From positions 14,153 to 74,173 of the forward strand of contig NZ_NEUE01000305.1 of NCBI RefSeq assembly GCF_002910905.1: a stretch of DNA of 60,021 nt. The letters are read 5' to 3'. The notes below the pieces were generated by a model, which worked only from the letters and a program-made list of their open reading frames with translations, was not told the origin of the DNA and made no database searches. Positions 17,489 to 26,937 of this stretch are shown one piece after another (position 1 is the stretch's first letter; each line of letters begins with the position of its first letter). The translations under genes and the position numbers were made by a program. This DNA is from Streptomyces sp. SM11. GTDB taxonomy: Bacteria; Actinomycetota; Actinomycetes; Streptomycetales; Streptomycetaceae.

Positions 17489-19072
17489 TCACCCGCCGTT
17501 GAGCAGGTCGCGGGAGGCGGAGCGCAGCCCGTGGAACGATTCGAGGTCGGGCGCCGTCCATCCGTCCAGGTCGTACTCGTCCATGCAGGCCTCGGCGAAC
17601 TCCTTGTAGGAGTCCAGCTTGCCGCTCGCGGTCTGCGAGAGCAGCAGCTCTATACGGGTGTTCTCGTGGTTGCCGGAGTAGTTGCGCTCGTACAGCTCGT
17701 GCCGGCCGCCGAACTCGGAGCCCACCGCGTCCCACAGAAGCTTCATCACCTTGACCCGCTCGACGGCGCCGACGCCGTCGCTGCCGCGCAGGTACTTCTG
17801 CAGGTAGGGACCGGTCTCCGGGTTGCGGAAGTCCTCGGTGGAGGAGTTGACGTACATCAGCCCGCTGGCGACGTCCTGCTGGACGATCTCCAGGATCCGC
17901 GGGTATCCGAGCTGCATGAACCAGCGGTAGGCCATGCCGGCCTGGGGGTTGGGCAGGAGCGTACCGTTCTTCCACGGAACGGGATTGCGCGCGGCCGCGT
18001 CCGACAGGGACCAGAAGAGGTTGCGCCAGGCCAGGACTTCGCCGAGCCGGGTCTGTACGCCGCGGAAGTCCTTCGCCCCGGTGACGTCGAGCGCCTTGGC
18101 CAGCAGCCCGGCGATGAACTCCAGTTTGACGGCGAGCCGGGTGCACCCGTGGAAGGTGGCACGCTCGATCATTCCCGATTGCCCGGCGAGAAGGTGCACC
18201 TTGCCCAGGTTGCCGTAGACGAACACGTTCTCCCACGGAATCAGCACCTCGTCCAGTACGAGGATGGCGTCGTTCTCGTCCAGCCGTGAGGAGAGCGGAT
18301 TGTCGAACGGGCTGCCCGTCATCGCGGCGGTGGCGGAGTAGGACGGACGGCAGATCACCTTGAGGCCGGCCGCGTCCATCGGGACGGTGGCGACCAGGGC
18401 GAACTTGCGGTCCTTGATGGGCAGTCCCCAGTGCGAGATGAACGCGGCGTGGGTGAGGGCCGAACCGGTCGCGACGACCTTGGCCCCGCTCACCACCAGA
18501 CCGGCGTCGGTCTCCCGCTCGACGTGGATGAAGACGTCGCCCACCTCGTCGGCGGGCAGCGACCGGTCCACCGGAGGGTGCAGGAAGGCGTGGTTCCAGT
18601 ACAGCACCTTCTCCTGCGACTCCCGGTACCAGCGCCGCGCGTTGTCCGCGAACGGCTCGTAGAAGTCGGCGTTGACCCCCAGGGTGCCGAGGAACGAGGC
18701 CTTGTAGTCGGGGCTGCGTCCCATCCAGCCGTAGCTCTTGCGCGCCCAGGAGGCGATTGCGGCCTGGTCCCTGACCAGGTCGTCGACGCTGCGCGGCGCG
18801 GTGAAGAAGCGGTGGGTGAACCCGTTGCCGGAGTCGGTCGGTGCCGTCAGCACCTCACGCTGGGCGGGGTCGTGCAGGCTGTCGTACAACCGGGCTGTCA
18901 TCCGGGCCGGGTTGTGGAACGCGGGATGCGCGGTGACGTCCTTGACGCGGCCTCCGTCGAGGTACACCTCCCGCGCGTCCCGCAGACTCTCCAGATACTC
19001 CGCGCCGGTCAGCGGCCGGGTGCCGGAACTCTCCGCGGCCGGGCTCGCCTCTCGCTCTGTACCGTGGGACAC
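17489..19072 (-). CDS. sgcC: FADH2-dependent aromatic hydroxylase (SgcC-like)
   Basis: A 527-residue oxygenase component of the HpaB/4-hydroxyphenylacetate 3-monooxygenase family: N-terminal LTGAEYLESLRDAREVYLDGGRVKDV, the central DEVGDVFIHVERETDAGLVVSGAKVVATGSA, and ENVFVYGN before the helical C-terminal domain. In C-1027, SgcC hydroxylates the ring of the carrier-bound 3-chloro-beta-tyrosine and needs a separate flavin reductase, not encoded here. The GTG at 19072 follows GGAGGGGAG. It is the last gene of the long minus-strand operon starting at 26073. Confidence 0.92.
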   Translation of the reverse strand: MSHGTEREASPAAESSGTRPLTGAEYLESLRDAREVYLDGGRVKDVTAHPAFHNPARMTARLYDSLHDPAQREVLTAPTDSGNGFTHRFFTAPRSVDDLVRDQAAIASWARKSYGWMGRSPDYKASFLGTLGVNADFYEPFADNARRWYRESQEKVLYWNHAFLHPPVDRSLPADEVGDVFIHVERETDAGLVVSGAKVVATGSALTHAAFISHWGLPIKDRKFALVATVPMDAAGLKVICRPSYSATAAMTGSPFDNPLSSRLDENDAILVLDEVLIPWENVFVYGNLGKVHLLAGQSGMIERATFHGCTRLAVKLEFIAGLLAKALDVTGAKDFRGVQTRLGEVLAWRNLFWSLSDAAARNPVPWKNGTLLPNPQAGMAYRWFMQLGYPRILEIVQQDVASGLMYVNSSTEDFRNPETGPYLQKYLRGSDGVGAVERVKVMKLLWDAVGSEFGGRHELYERNYSGNHENTRIELLLSQTASGKLDSYKEFAEACMDEYDLDGWTAPDLESFHGLRSASRDLLNGG

Positions 19073-19110
19073 CGGTCTCCCCTCCTTCTGGCCCGGCGAG
19101 CCGGGGTGGG

Positions 19111-19320
19111 TCAGGCCGTGAGGCTGCTGTCGAGCCCCCGGTAGTACTCGAACTCCACGGCCTGGCCGTCCAGGGCGATACGGAGTTCGGCGCGGGCCGC
19201 CCTCACTGCGGCGAGGACGGCCGGAACCGTGCAGCTCTGCTCCAGCCGGCCCAGGGTCCGGTAGCTCTCCAGAAGCTGTTCCGCCTGCTCAGGCGTGAGA
19301 GGTGAGTTCGCGCTCGTCAT
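19111..19320 (-). CDS. small hypothetical protein
   Basis: A 69-residue, mostly helical protein (LTPEQAEQLLESYRTLGRLEQ, then AVLAAVRAARAELRIALDG) ending in EFEYYRGLDSSLTA. The ATG at 19320 lies inside the end of the upstream PaaK-like gene (32-base overlap), a strong sign that it is translated with it. It has no cysteine pair or membrane segment that would suggest a function. A small accessory or dimerisation partner of its neighbours is possible. Confidence 0.6.
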   Translation of the reverse strand: MTSANSPLTPEQAEQLLESYRTLGRLEQSCTVPAVLAAVRAARAELRIALDGQAVEFEYYRGLDSSLTA

Positions 19321-20599
19321 GAAGCCGTGCCGCCTTCCACTTCGATCGGGGGAGGCTGCCCGCGGGGGTCAGCTCAACCTGGGGCCGTATGCCTATCTCA
19401 CGCTTGAACTCCTCGGTGATGCGGCCGCACAGGCTCTCGGCGGCCTCGCCGGTGAGATCCCCCGCCTCGACCTTGACGTGGATCGTGTCGAGTCCGCGAA
19501 CGGTTCTGATGGACGAGTGGAACTCGTTCACCTCGGCGAATCCGCGCAGCACGTCCTCGATCATCACCGGGGTGATCGAGACGCCGCGTATCTTGCGCAT
19601 GTCGTCCACGCGCCGCAGTATGCCGCCGTCGTAGAAGTCCCACGTCCGGCCGCAGCCGCACTCGCTGTGGGGTCGCTTGACCACGACGTCCTCGGTCCAG
19701 TGCCGGAAGAGCTGCATCCCCTCACGGTTCAGCCCGGTGGTGACCCGGACGCCCTCCTGGCCGTAGCCCACCGGCTGTTCGGTCACCGGGTCGAGCACCT
19801 CCTCGATGCACGAGGGCTCGATGATGTGGCAGGCCCCACGGCGGTCGGTGCACTCGAACATGAACACCCCGCCGAACTCGGTGGTGCCCGCCGCGTTGAA
19901 GACCCGCGCGCCGAAGGCCTCCTCGATGGTGCGGGTGGTGAAGGCGGAGCGCGGCTCGGCCCCGGCGAGGATGATCTGGACGTTCGCCTCGCGGGCGAGG
20001 TCGACGCCCATCTCGCGTGCCGTCTCGATCAGCCGCATGGCGTAGCTCGGCGTGAGGCCGAGCACCTCTATCCGGTAGTCGACCAGCAGTCGCACGCGGG
20101 AGCGGGAGTCGAGACCGCCCGCCGGAACGACCGTGGCACCCATGCGTTCCAGGCCGTAGTGCATGCCCCAGAACCCGGCGAACAGGCCGTAGCCGAACGC
20201 GACCAGACCCTTGTGGTGCGGACGGACGCCCATGCTGTGGAGCGCCGTGCAGAAGGTGTCCACGCACCATGCCCAGTCGCGTTCGGTGTCGAACGTGCGG
20301 ATGGGGGGGTTGCCACTGGTCCCGCTGGTCTGGTGGTGACGTATCCCGAGTGCCGGATCGAGCGAGGGCCAGGTGCCGTACGGGGGAGCCGTCGCCTGAG
20401 CGGCGAGCAGGTCCGCCTTGCGCAACAGGGGTACCCGCGCGGCGTAGTCCTCCATGGAGGTGATGCCCTCGGGCAGGCGTTCCCGCCAGAAGGGGGAATG
20501 CCGCCTGGCGTGTTCCATGGCGTCCTGAAGCCTGCGCCACTTCCACTCCGCCAGCTCCTTGCGAGGCATGGTCTCCGCCGTGCTGTTCCAGTACTCCAC
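19289..20599 (-). CDS. phenylacetate-CoA ligase-like adenylate-forming enzyme
   Basis: A 436-residue PaaK-type adenylate-forming enzyme. It has the nucleotide-binding HHQTSGTSGNPPIRTF, the central VFNAAGTTEFGGVFMFEC, the zinc-site-like ECGCGRTWDF, and the C-terminal hinge RRVDDMRKIRGVSITPVMIEDVL. These enzymes activate aryl or arylacetyl carboxylates as AMP esters and CoA thioesters. The GTG at 20599 with GGAGG upstream is preferred; a GTG at 20626 would add 9 residues. It differs clearly from the other PaaK-like gene at 29061, so the cluster has two such enzymes. Its substrate is not evident. Confidence 0.8.
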   Translation of the reverse strand: MEYWNSTAETMPRKELAEWKWRRLQDAMEHARRHSPFWRERLPEGITSMEDYAARVPLLRKADLLAAQATAPPYGTWPSLDPALGIRHHQTSGTSGNPPIRTFDTERDWAWCVDTFCTALHSMGVRPHHKGLVAFGYGLFAGFWGMHYGLERMGATVVPAGGLDSRSRVRLLVDYRIEVLGLTPSYAMRLIETAREMGVDLAREANVQIILAGAEPRSAFTTRTIEEAFGARVFNAAGTTEFGGVFMFECTDRRGACHIIEPSCIEEVLDPVTEQPVGYGQEGVRVTTGLNREGMQLFRHWTEDVVVKRPHSECGCGRTWDFYDGGILRRVDDMRKIRGVSITPVMIEDVLRGFAEVNEFHSSIRTVRGLDTIHVKVEAGDLTGEAAESLCGRITEEFKREIGIRPQVELTPAGSLPRSKWKAARLHDERELTSHA

Positions 20600-20681
20600 T
20601 ACGCCTCCGATGCCGTGCACGTGCACCCCAGGAGGTGATCCTCATACCTGGGCGCCGGTCCGTGCATCTTCGGGAATGCGG

Positions 20682-22247
20682 TCATGAGGCCGGTTGTACG
20701 TCGCTCTCGACCTGCTCCTCGCCGGGCCCGTGGTCCATGGCGGAGATGTCCCGGAGCCGGGTGCCGATGAGCACGGCCAGGGCGACGGAGAACACGGCGC
20801 AGACGGCGGCGACGGACTGCACACCGGTGGTGAAGGCCGCACGTGCCGACTCCAGCAGGGCTCCGGCACTGTCCGGGCCCAGCTGTCCGGCCGTGTGCAG
20901 TGCGCCCGTGATGCTCTCCCGCGCGGCGTCCGCCTCCCCGGCCGCGGAGCCGGCCGGCACATCGACTCGCGCGCTGTACACGGCGGTACTCAGGCTGCCC
21001 AGCCCCGCGATGCCGAGCGCGACACCGAACTCGCCACCGGTGGACGACAGCGACGAGGCGGCGCCCGCCTTCTCCGCGGGCGCGGCCCCCAGGATCGCCC
21101 CGGTGGTGATCGGACCCACCGGGGAGGCGCCGAAGTAGATCAGGGTGGTGGCCGTGATCAGGAGCGCGGTGTCGTCGCCCTCCACCTGGGTGATCAGGAG
21201 CTGGCCGACGGCCGCGATCAGCAGGCCGCCCAGCAGGACTCTCGACGGAGGCATCCGCTGGGCCAGAAGGTTCGACAGCAGTACACCCACGACGAGGGCG
21301 CAGGCGGGGATCAGGAGCCAGAGACCGGCGGCCAGCGGCGAGTGTCCGGCGACCGTCTGGAGGTAGAGCGCGACCATCAGTCCGGTTCCGCCCATGATGA
21401 CGGCGTTGACCAGACTGACCGTCAGCCCCGCCCGCAGGGTGCGGTTGGCGAACAGGCCGAGGTCCAGCATGGGATCGGCCAGCCGTCGCTGCCGCAGGAC
21501 GAACACCACACCGAAGACCGTGCCGAGCACCACCGCGCCGACGGCCAGCGGCTCCCACCCGTTCCTGGCGAGCTCCTTCAGCCCGTAGATCACCGGCAGC
21601 ACGGTCGCCAGGGACAGCACAGCGCTCAGCAGATCCAGCCGACCCGCGTCGGGGTCGCGGGACTCGGTCAGCAGCACCGGCCCGGTGACCACCACGAGCA
21701 GCATCACCGGAACAGCGATGAGGAACACCGAGCCCCACCAGAACGCCGCGAGGACCAGTCCGCCCACCGCGGGCCCGAGGGCGACCCCGGCCATCATCGC
21801 GCTCGCCCACACGGCGATGGCGGTGCCCCGCTCCTTGGGGTCGGTGAACATGTTGCTGATCAGCGCGAGTGTCGAGGGCATCACCGTGGCCCCGGCGACA
21901 CCGAGGACGGCGCGGCTGACGACGAGCATCGCCGCACTGTCGGAGAAGGCCGCGACGGCGGAGACGGCCGCGAACACGGCCGCGCCGCCGAGCAGCAGTC
22001 TGCGGCGGCCGATCCGGTCGCCGAGGGTGCCCATCGTCACCAGGAACCCGGCGATCGCGAATCCGTAGATGTCGGTGATCCACAGCTGCTGCGTGCTGCT
22101 CGCGCCGAGGTCCTCGCTCAGCTGCGGCAGGGCCAGCATCAGGACGTTGATGTCCAGCATCAACAGCATGGTGGGCAGGGAGAGGACGGCGAGAGCCATC
22201 CACTCTCGCCGTCCGGCGCGGGGCGTCGGCTCCTCGACAGCTGCCAC
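20682..22247 (-). CDS. sgcB: 14-helix MFS efflux pump (SgcB-like)
   Basis: A 521-residue DHA2-type major facilitator. The first helix carries LDINVLMLALPQL, the family's D1 motif, and the first cytoplasmic loop is GTLGDRIGRRRLLL (motif A); antiporter motif C appears as AVLGVAGATVMPS. In C-1027 sgcB encodes the transmembrane efflux protein, paired with the 4,6-dehydratase gene sgcA exactly as here. The GTG at 22247 follows GGAG. Its place in a biosynthetic operon fits product export alongside the apoprotein and the UvrA-like protein. Confidence 0.9.
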   Translation of the reverse strand: MAAVEEPTPRAGRREWMALAVLSLPTMLLMLDINVLMLALPQLSEDLGASSTQQLWITDIYGFAIAGFLVTMGTLGDRIGRRRLLLGGAAVFAAVSAVAAFSDSAAMLVVSRAVLGVAGATVMPSTLALISNMFTDPKERGTAIAVWASAMMAGVALGPAVGGLVLAAFWWGSVFLIAVPVMLLVVVTGPVLLTESRDPDAGRLDLLSAVLSLATVLPVIYGLKELARNGWEPLAVGAVVLGTVFGVVFVLRQRRLADPMLDLGLFANRTLRAGLTVSLVNAVIMGGTGLMVALYLQTVAGHSPLAAGLWLLIPACALVVGVLLSNLLAQRMPPSRVLLGGLLIAAVGQLLITQVEGDDTALLITATTLIYFGASPVGPITTGAILGAAPAEKAGAASSLSSTGGEFGVALGIAGLGSLSTAVYSARVDVPAGSAAGEADAARESITGALHTAGQLGPDSAGALLESARAAFTTGVQSVAAVCAVFSVALAVLIGTRLRDISAMDHGPGEEQVESDVQPAS

Positions 22248-22296
22248 GAGGGTTGCTCCATTCCTTGGGGGAGGTGCGCTGAGGTCGTGCGTGCCG

Positions 22297-23295
22297 TCAG
22301 CCGACGGCGTCCAGGAGGCCCGCAGCCGCCTTCAACGGCTGCCACCACGAGCGGTTCTCGTGGTACCACTTCACCGTCGCTGCCAGACCGTCCTCGAAGG
22401 CGATCAGCGGCTGGTAGCCCAGTTCCCGGTGGATCTTGGTGATGTCGAGCGAGTACCGGCGGTCGTGCCCCTGCCGGTCGGCCACCCGGTCCACGGAGGA
22501 CCAGTCGGCACCGCACGCGGTGAGCAGGAGGTCGGTGAGCTCCTCGTTGGAGAGCTCGGTGCCGCCTCCGATGTGGTAGACCTCTCCGGCCCGCCCGGAG
22601 TTCATGACCATCTGGATCGCCCGGCAGTGGTCGGACACGTGCAGCCAGTCCCGGCGGTGGGCGCCGTCGCCGTACAGGGGCACCCGCATACCGTCGAGGA
22701 TGTTGGTGACGAAGAGCGGGATCACCTTCTCGGGGTACTGGTAGGGCCCGTAGTTGTTGGTGCACCGGGTGACCACCACGTCCAGGCCCCGGGTTCGGTG
22801 CCAGGCCAGTGCCATCAGATCCGAGCCGGCTTTCGACGCCGCGTAGGGCACGTTGGGGGCCAGCGGGGTGTCCTCGGACCACGCCCCGGAGGCGATCGAA
22901 CCGTAGACCTCGTCGGTCGACACATGGACGAACCGTCCGACGCCGTGCCGCAACGCCGCCTCCAGCAGCGTCTGGGTGCCGAGCACATTGGTCGTGACGA
23001 ACCGGGTGGCGGTGTCGATGGAGCGGTCCACGTGGGACTCGGCGGCGAAGTGGACGATGACGTCCTGGCCGGCCACGGCCTCGTCGGCCACGAGGGGATC
23101 GACGGTGTCGCCCTGGACGAAGCGGTAGCGCGGATGAGCGGCGACCGGGGCGAGGTTGGCCGGGTTCCCGGAGTAGGTCAGCTTGTCCAGGACCGTGACA
23201 TGGGCACCCTCCGTGCCCGGCAGTTCGCCGCGCAGCGTGGCCCGTACGAACTGCGATCCGATGAAACCTGCCCCGCCCGTCACCAGGATCCTCAT
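22297..23295 (-). CDS. sgcA: dTDP-glucose 4,6-dehydratase (SgcA-like)
   Basis: A 332-residue extended short-chain dehydrogenase of the RmlB type. It has the NAD-binding GGAGFIGS, the STDEVYG motif carrying the catalytic Thr/Asp/Glu, and the YAASK catalytic dyad. It makes dTDP-4-keto-6-deoxyglucose, the branch point of the deoxyaminosugar. The ATG at 23295 overlaps the stop of the glycosyltransferase gene (ATGA), so the two are translationally coupled. Confidence 0.95.
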   Translation of the reverse strand: MRILVTGGAGFIGSQFVRATLRGELPGTEGAHVTVLDKLTYSGNPANLAPVAAHPRYRFVQGDTVDPLVADEAVAGQDVIVHFAAESHVDRSIDTATRFVTTNVLGTQTLLEAALRHGVGRFVHVSTDEVYGSIASGAWSEDTPLAPNVPYAASKAGSDLMALAWHRTRGLDVVVTRCTNNYGPYQYPEKVIPLFVTNILDGMRVPLYGDGAHRRDWLHVSDHCRAIQMVMNSGRAGEVYHIGGGTELSNEELTDLLLTACGADWSSVDRVADRQGHDRRYSLDITKIHRELGYQPLIAFEDGLAATVKWYHENRSWWQPLKAAAGLLDAVG

Positions 23296-24674
23296 CGTGC
23301 CGCCTCCTCGTAGCGCCGATGACGTTTCGTCAGTTCTACCAGTAGCGGCACCAGTTCGACCGGGCTGGGTGCTGAGTCACGGTCGTCGCGGATCCTCTCC
23401 GCGCCCTCGCGGAAGGCGGGTTCGGCGAGCACGCGGCGCAGCTCCTCACGGATCTGCTCGGCGGACTGCCTCTGGTGATCGATCCGGACTCCCGCGCCGT
23501 ACTCGGTGACGACGCGGGAGGTGAGCGTCGCGGTGAGCTGCTTCTGGCAGGTGAAGTCCCACTCGATGCCGGCCGGGGTGTCCTCGGCGAACAGCAGCAA
23601 CGGCTCGTCGGTGTCGCAGACCAGCTGCGGCACCCCGGCGGCGCTCGCCGCGGCGAAGGTACCGGTCGACCCGTGGTGGATGATCGCCGAGCAGGTCGGC
23701 AGCAGCTGGTCGAGCGGTACGTAGTCGAGGGTGTGGACGTTGTCCGGCAGCGGTCCGCTCTCCGCCAGCTGGTTGTCGTTCAGCGTCGCGATCACTTCGA
23801 TGTCCAGCCCCGCGACGGCCTCCAGCAACTTGGCGGTGCGCCCCCAGTCGCCTTTGAGGAACGCCCTTGCCGACACCCCGAGCGACAGTGCCACCCGCGG
23901 CCGTGACGGCGGCGCGTACAGCCACGCGGGCATGACGCTCGCGCCGGTGTAGGGGACATAGCGCACCGGTACGTTCGTGAGCCCGGTCGGCGGGTTCATG
24001 GGCGCCGGGAACGGATTGACCGTCCACTGTCCGAGCAGCGTCTCGTCGTCGACCTCCACCCCGTGCCGCTCGGCCAGCGGCCGCAGCGTCTCGGCCAGCG
24101 GATTGGTGACCCCTGCCGCGGGTTCCGCCGCGGCGAACCGTTCGGTGGCCCAGCCGGTGTAGTCGGGGGCGACGAGTACCCGCGCGTGTGCCGCGCCGGT
24201 GACCCGTGCCGCGACCGCGCCGGAAGGGAACCAGGCATCCCACAGGACCAGATCGGGCTGCCACACCCGGGCGAACTCGATCACCTGGTCCACGTCCTGA
24301 CGCGGCTGCGGCGGGTGGTAGTCCCGGATCGCCAGCAGGGCGAAGTGGTAGAAGACGTCCCAGGTGGGGCGCTCCTCCTCGCTGATCCCGAGGGCGCGCA
24401 CATATCTCTCGGACTCCAGCGCGGTCGGCAGCATCGCCGCGAAGCCGGGGTCGTCACGGTCGTGGACCGCCAGCGGCTGCGGCTGCCCGCAGGTCACGGA
24501 CTTCAGACCGGCGGCGGTGACGGCTTCGTGGAAGTCGGGGTCGGCCACACCGGTGGGGTAGCCCGGGGGAGCCACGACACACACGTCGTGGCCCGCGCTC
24601 TGCAGGGCCCAGGCGTAGGGCACCAGCGGCAGGAAGTGGGCCCGCGCCGGGAAGACCGTGATCATCACCCGCAT
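23292..24674 (-). CDS. sgcA6: glycosyltransferase (SgcA6-like)
   Basis: A 460-residue GT-B glycosyltransferase of the antibiotic family (EryCIII/DesVII-like, CalG-like). It begins MRVMITVFPARAHFLPLVP, has the acceptor-domain LVLWDAWFPSGAVAARVTG, and the nucleotide-sugar site IIHHGSTGTFAAASAAGVPQL with the signature HxGSTGT. The ATG at 24674 follows GGGGAG. In C-1027 SgcA6 attaches the methylated aminosugar to the enediyne core. The next gene downstream makes an intermediate of the same sugar. Confidence 0.92.
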   Translation of the reverse strand: MRVMITVFPARAHFLPLVPYAWALQSAGHDVCVVAPPGYPTGVADPDFHEAVTAAGLKSVTCGQPQPLAVHDRDDPGFAAMLPTALESERYVRALGISEEERPTWDVFYHFALLAIRDYHPPQPRQDVDQVIEFARVWQPDLVLWDAWFPSGAVAARVTGAAHARVLVAPDYTGWATERFAAAEPAAGVTNPLAETLRPLAERHGVEVDDETLLGQWTVNPFPAPMNPPTGLTNVPVRYVPYTGASVMPAWLYAPPSRPRVALSLGVSARAFLKGDWGRTAKLLEAVAGLDIEVIATLNDNQLAESGPLPDNVHTLDYVPLDQLLPTCSAIIHHGSTGTFAAASAAGVPQLVCDTDEPLLLFAEDTPAGIEWDFTCQKQLTATLTSRVVTEYGAGVRIDHQRQSAEQIREELRRVLAEPAFREGAERIRDDRDSAPSPVELVPLLVELTKRHRRYEEAAR

Positions 24675-24717
24675 GACGGCTCCCCTCGTCGGCAGCCGCC
24701 CCGGTCGGCCCGCGCGT

Positions 24718-26073
24718 TCACGCGGCCGCCCCGGACGGAGCGGACTGCTTGACCGAGGAGTTCCGCATGACGCGCAGGGCGAGGCCGGGACGCATCAGAG
24801 CCTGCGGGGGATCGACCAGCCCGGCCACCCGGAAGAACGCTCCGGTGACCTCACCGTCGACGGCCGCCGCCGCGTGCAGGCGGGCCATGTAGGCGTTGGC
24901 CATCTTGACCTTCATGGTCCGGGGGCCCTCCACTCCGGGGAAGTTCAGGTCCGCGCCGGCGGCGATGTCCCACGGGACGTCTATGACCGAGGAGATCCGC
25001 CGGAAGAAGCGCGTCGCGTCGGGGTCCGGGACATCGCTCAGGTGATCGCGCAGCGCCACCGCCTCCAGCGCCGCCACCGTCATGCCCTGGCCGTAGACGG
25101 GGTTGAAGCTGCACACTCCGTCGCCCATGACGAGGAATCCGCCGGGAAAGCGGCGCAGCCGCTCGTAGCGGCGGCGGACACTCGCCGGGAAGCGGAAGGT
25201 GACCGGCTCGTCGAGGGGTTCCGCGTCCCGGACCGCCCGGTAGATCTCCGGCGCGGCCAGCGACTTGGCGAACGCCAGGAAGCCCTCGTCGTCGGTGGGC
25301 GGGTGGTCGCCGAGGATTCCGGTCAGCGAGAGCTGGGAGCTGCCGTCGGCGAGCCGGGGAAAGAACGCGCCGCGGGGGTTGGCCGGCGATGCCACCGGGT
25401 TGATCGACAGATCGGTGCCGTACGGGTCGTCCTTGAGCTTGAAGTGGCGCGTGGTGTAGGCTAGGTCGATCTTGAACCGGTCTTCCGCGGGCCGCTCGTA
25501 TCCGAGCTCCTCCAGCCAGGCCGGCGCACGCGAGCCGCGTCCTGTGACGTCGACGACGAGATCGGCCTCCAGATGCGTGGGTGTGTCCGTTCCCGACGCG
25601 TCGACCACGTCGACGCCGGTGATCCGGTTGCGGTCGGCCGAGGCGGTCAGGCCGCGGATGACGCACCCGTCCATGATCTTCACCCGGGGCAGCGCGGCGA
25701 CCCGGTCGCGTACATGGGACTCCAGCTCGGGCCGGGTGGCCGAGACGCTGATCAGCCCGGTGTCCGAGGGCTGGAGTCTGCGGCCGTTGAAGTACCACCG
25801 TAGGTTTCCGGCGATGTCCCCGGCGGGGATGCCGGCCGATGTGAGTTCGGCGGCGAGGCCGGGGAACAGCTCATCAAGGATCTGCTGGCCCCTGGCGAGC
25901 AGGGCGTGCGCGTGGCGGCCGTGCGGGACACCACGGCGGGGCTCCTTGCCGTCCAGCCGGTCCCGGTCGATCACCAGCACTTCCTGATACGTCTCGGACA
26001 GGACGCGCGCGGCGAGCAGCCCCGCCATTCCTGCCCCGAGGACTACCGCGCGGTCTCGGGCGTGCTTGGTCAT
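24718..26073 (-). CDS. FAD-dependent monooxygenase
   Basis: A 451-residue single-component flavin oxygenase/oxidoreductase. It has the dinucleotide site VVLGAGMAGLLAARVL, a DG-type loop in DLVVDVTGRGSRAPAW, and the flavin-ribityl motif MGDGVCSFNPVYGQGMTVA. The last shape is typical of epoxidases and hydroxylases related to p-hydroxybenzoate hydroxylase. The ATG at 26073 with GGAGG begins the operon; the longer frame to 26346 is unsupported. Enediyne core maturation needs an epoxidation before SgcF-type hydrolysis and the benzoxazolinate needs hydroxylation; either would fit. Confidence 0.82.
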   Translation of the reverse strand: MTKHARDRAVVLGAGMAGLLAARVLSETYQEVLVIDRDRLDGKEPRRGVPHGRHAHALLARGQQILDELFPGLAAELTSAGIPAGDIAGNLRWYFNGRRLQPSDTGLISVSATRPELESHVRDRVAALPRVKIMDGCVIRGLTASADRNRITGVDVVDASGTDTPTHLEADLVVDVTGRGSRAPAWLEELGYERPAEDRFKIDLAYTTRHFKLKDDPYGTDLSINPVASPANPRGAFFPRLADGSSQLSLTGILGDHPPTDDEGFLAFAKSLAAPEIYRAVRDAEPLDEPVTFRFPASVRRRYERLRRFPGGFLVMGDGVCSFNPVYGQGMTVAALEAVALRDHLSDVPDPDATRFFRRISSVIDVPWDIAAGADLNFPGVEGPRTMKVKMANAYMARLHAAAAVDGEVTGAFFRVAGLVDPPQALMRPGLALRVMRNSSVKQSAPSGAAA

Positions 26074-26373
26074 CTGCGGTCCGCCTCCGTTGGCTCCGAT
26101 GGCTCTGCGGCCCCAGGGACTGTCGTCGAGCTGCCGTCTGCCGAGCGGCAGTTCGACGACAGGCCCTGGCCGGGCGTGTCCGGGCCGTCGGGCCTTGGAC
26201 CGTTGCATCGTCACGCCGCTTGTCGGCGGCCTGCATCTCCCGGCGTGCTGAGCTGGAACGAAGAGGCCCCGGAGGCCGTCCGTCCGCCCGCGCCGACGGC
26301 CTAGACTGCGGGATTTCGACGGGTCCGGCGGCCCCTTCGGCCGCATTCACGCGCCATCGGGAAGGGACGAGCC
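26074..26373. promoter_or_regulatory. divergent promoter region with long inverted repeat
   Basis: This 300-base gap separates the starts of the two main operons (26073 minus, 26374 plus), so it must hold both promoters. It contains an inverted repeat, 26113-26136 against 26146-26169, matching at 22 of 24 positions with one A-G mismatch and one G-T pair. A TAGACT hexamer near 26302 is a possible -10 element for the plus operon. I could not identify convincing -35 partners. Confidence 0.55.
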
Positions 26374-26937
26374 ATGAAGCCGATCGGGATCTCGGGAGCG
26401 TGGACCGACGAGAAGAGGATCTTCCGGGACGAGCGGGGTTCGTTTCGCGAGTGGTTCCAGGACGAGCCGTTCCGCCGCACCGTCGGGCACCCCCTCGACG
26501 TACGGCAGGCGAACTGCGCGGTCTCCGCCAAGGGCGTGCTGCGCGGCATCCACTTCGCCGGGGGAGAACCCGGCCAGGCCAAGTACTTCAGCTGCCTGCG
26601 AGGCACGGTGCTCGGCGCGGTCGTCGACATCCGGGTGGGGTCGCCCACCTTCGGCGACTGGCGGACCGTGGAGCTCGACGACATCGACGGCCGGGCTCTG
26701 TACGTCTCCGCGGGTCTGGGGTTCGGGTTCTTGACGCTGAGTGAGGAGGCGGTGATCACCTACCTGTGCTCCGCGCCCTACGACCCGCGGCGCGAACACG
26801 GCCTGAACCCGTTGGACCCGGAGGTCGGCATCGCCTGGCCCGCGGAGACCACTCCGGTCCTCTCGGAGAGGGACTCGTCGGCCCCCGGACTCGCCGAGGC
26901 CGGGCGGCTGGGGTGGCTGCCTTCCCACTCCGGCTGA
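26374..26937 (+). CDS. sgcA2: dTDP-4-keto-6-deoxyhexose epimerase (SgcA2-like)
   Basis: A 187-residue RmlC-type cupin. It keeps the catalytic histidine in GVLRGIHF, the tyrosine-bearing ITYLCSAPYDPRREHG and the aspartate in NPLDPEVGIAWP. The loop that in related epimerases usually reads GLGHGF is GLGFGF here, so one conserved histidine is Phe. The ATG at 26374 begins the long plus-strand operon. The enzyme would epimerise C3 and/or C5 of the keto sugar made by the 4,6-dehydratase. Confidence 0.88.
   Translation: MKPIGISGAWTDEKRIFRDERGSFREWFQDEPFRRTVGHPLDVRQANCAVSAKGVLRGIHFAGGEPGQAKYFSCLRGTVLGAVVDIRVGSPTFGDWRTVELDDIDGRALYVSAGLGFGFLTLSEEAVITYLCSAPYDPRREHGLNPLDPEVGIAWPAETTPVLSERDSSAPGLAEAGRLGWLPSHSG

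Noticed and set aside
20615..20626. Perfect 12-bp palindrome GTGCACGTGCAC near the PaaK-like start
   Set aside because: Short, and it overlaps possible start codons and coding sequence; not enough to call an operator.
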